A DNA stretch of 7,303 nucleotides, from contig CALKVC010000217.1 in the NCBI GenBank assembly GCA_937996595.1, forward strand, positions 1 through 7,303. The letters are read 5' to 3'. Source of the stretch: an uncultured Chitinophagaceae bacterium (lineage in GTDB: Bacteria > Bacteroidota > Bacteroidia > Chitinophagales > Chitinophagaceae). Shown piece after piece: positions 7,225-7,303 of this stretch. Position numbers and translations under genes: made by a program. Each line of letters starts with the position of its first letter. Position 1 is the stretch's first letter. The notes beneath the pieces were generated by a model, which had not been told where the DNA came from, searched no databases, and worked only from the letters and a program-made list of their open reading frames with translations.

Positions 7225-7303
7225 AAGTAAAGCGGCACAGGAGATTCCGATATGTATGAAACAGAAATACAGGGAACACCCAATTATACGAAATAAAAAA
7301 ACC

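Noticed and set aside
6936..7283. 115-codon minus-strand frame at the right end
   Set aside because: Mostly antisense to the C-terminal module of the large secreted gene, with no recognisable domain or start signal.
7252..7296. 14-codon plus-strand frame (MYETEIQGTPNYTK) preceded by AGGAG at 7238-7242
   Set aside because: Too short to judge, and Shine-Dalgarno spacing is weak evidence in Bacteroidota. No sign of conservation can be seen from one sequence.
7223..7303. Possible 3' end of a convergent minus-strand gene entering from the right
   Set aside because: All three minus-strand frames stay open from the right edge into this stretch, so none is favoured, and no family motif is visible.

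Overview
The window looks like a chromosomal piece of a Bacteroidota genome, most likely a Chitinophagaceae-type member of the Sphingobacteriia/Chitinophagia. This inference rests on three things: a TonB-dependent receptor with an N-terminal carboxypeptidase-regulatory-like domain, a giant secreted protein built from choice-of-anchor J, Ig-like, GEVED and parallel beta-helix modules, and an exact match to the Bacteroidota -7 promoter box (TAnnTTTG) upstream of the receptor. Translation starts lack strong Shine-Dalgarno sequences, which also fits.

Layout: positions 1-640 (minus strand) hold the first 213 codons of a TonB-dependent outer-membrane receptor that runs off the left edge. A 147-bp gap (641-787) carries its promoter and a small palindrome. 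Positions 788-2062 (minus strand) encode a DUF2130/COG4487 protein: a CPNC knuckle, a long coiled coil, and a C-terminal domain with a PD-(D/E)XK-nuclease-like pattern. A 143-bp divergent intergenic region (2063-2205) contains an AT-rich dyad with a GC-rich centre. Positions 2206-7173 (plus strand) encode one 1655-residue secreted multidomain protein. It is itself a product of internal duplication, with two Ig-GEVED units followed by two beta-helix units. The last 130 bp hold a weak terminator-like hairpin and no gene that can be supported.

The three genes do not form an evident pathway. The receptor and the large beta-helix protein are both envelope or surface products. The DUF2130 protein appears cytosolic and may act on nucleic acid. 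The receptor seems to have its own promoter, so it need not be co-transcribed with the DUF2130 gene. No RNA genes, insertion sequences, CRISPR arrays or phage genes were seen. The points most worth following up are how the large protein is exported without a recognisable type IX sorting domain, its Chlamydia-Pmp-like coil repeats, and the possible nuclease active site in the DUF2130 protein.
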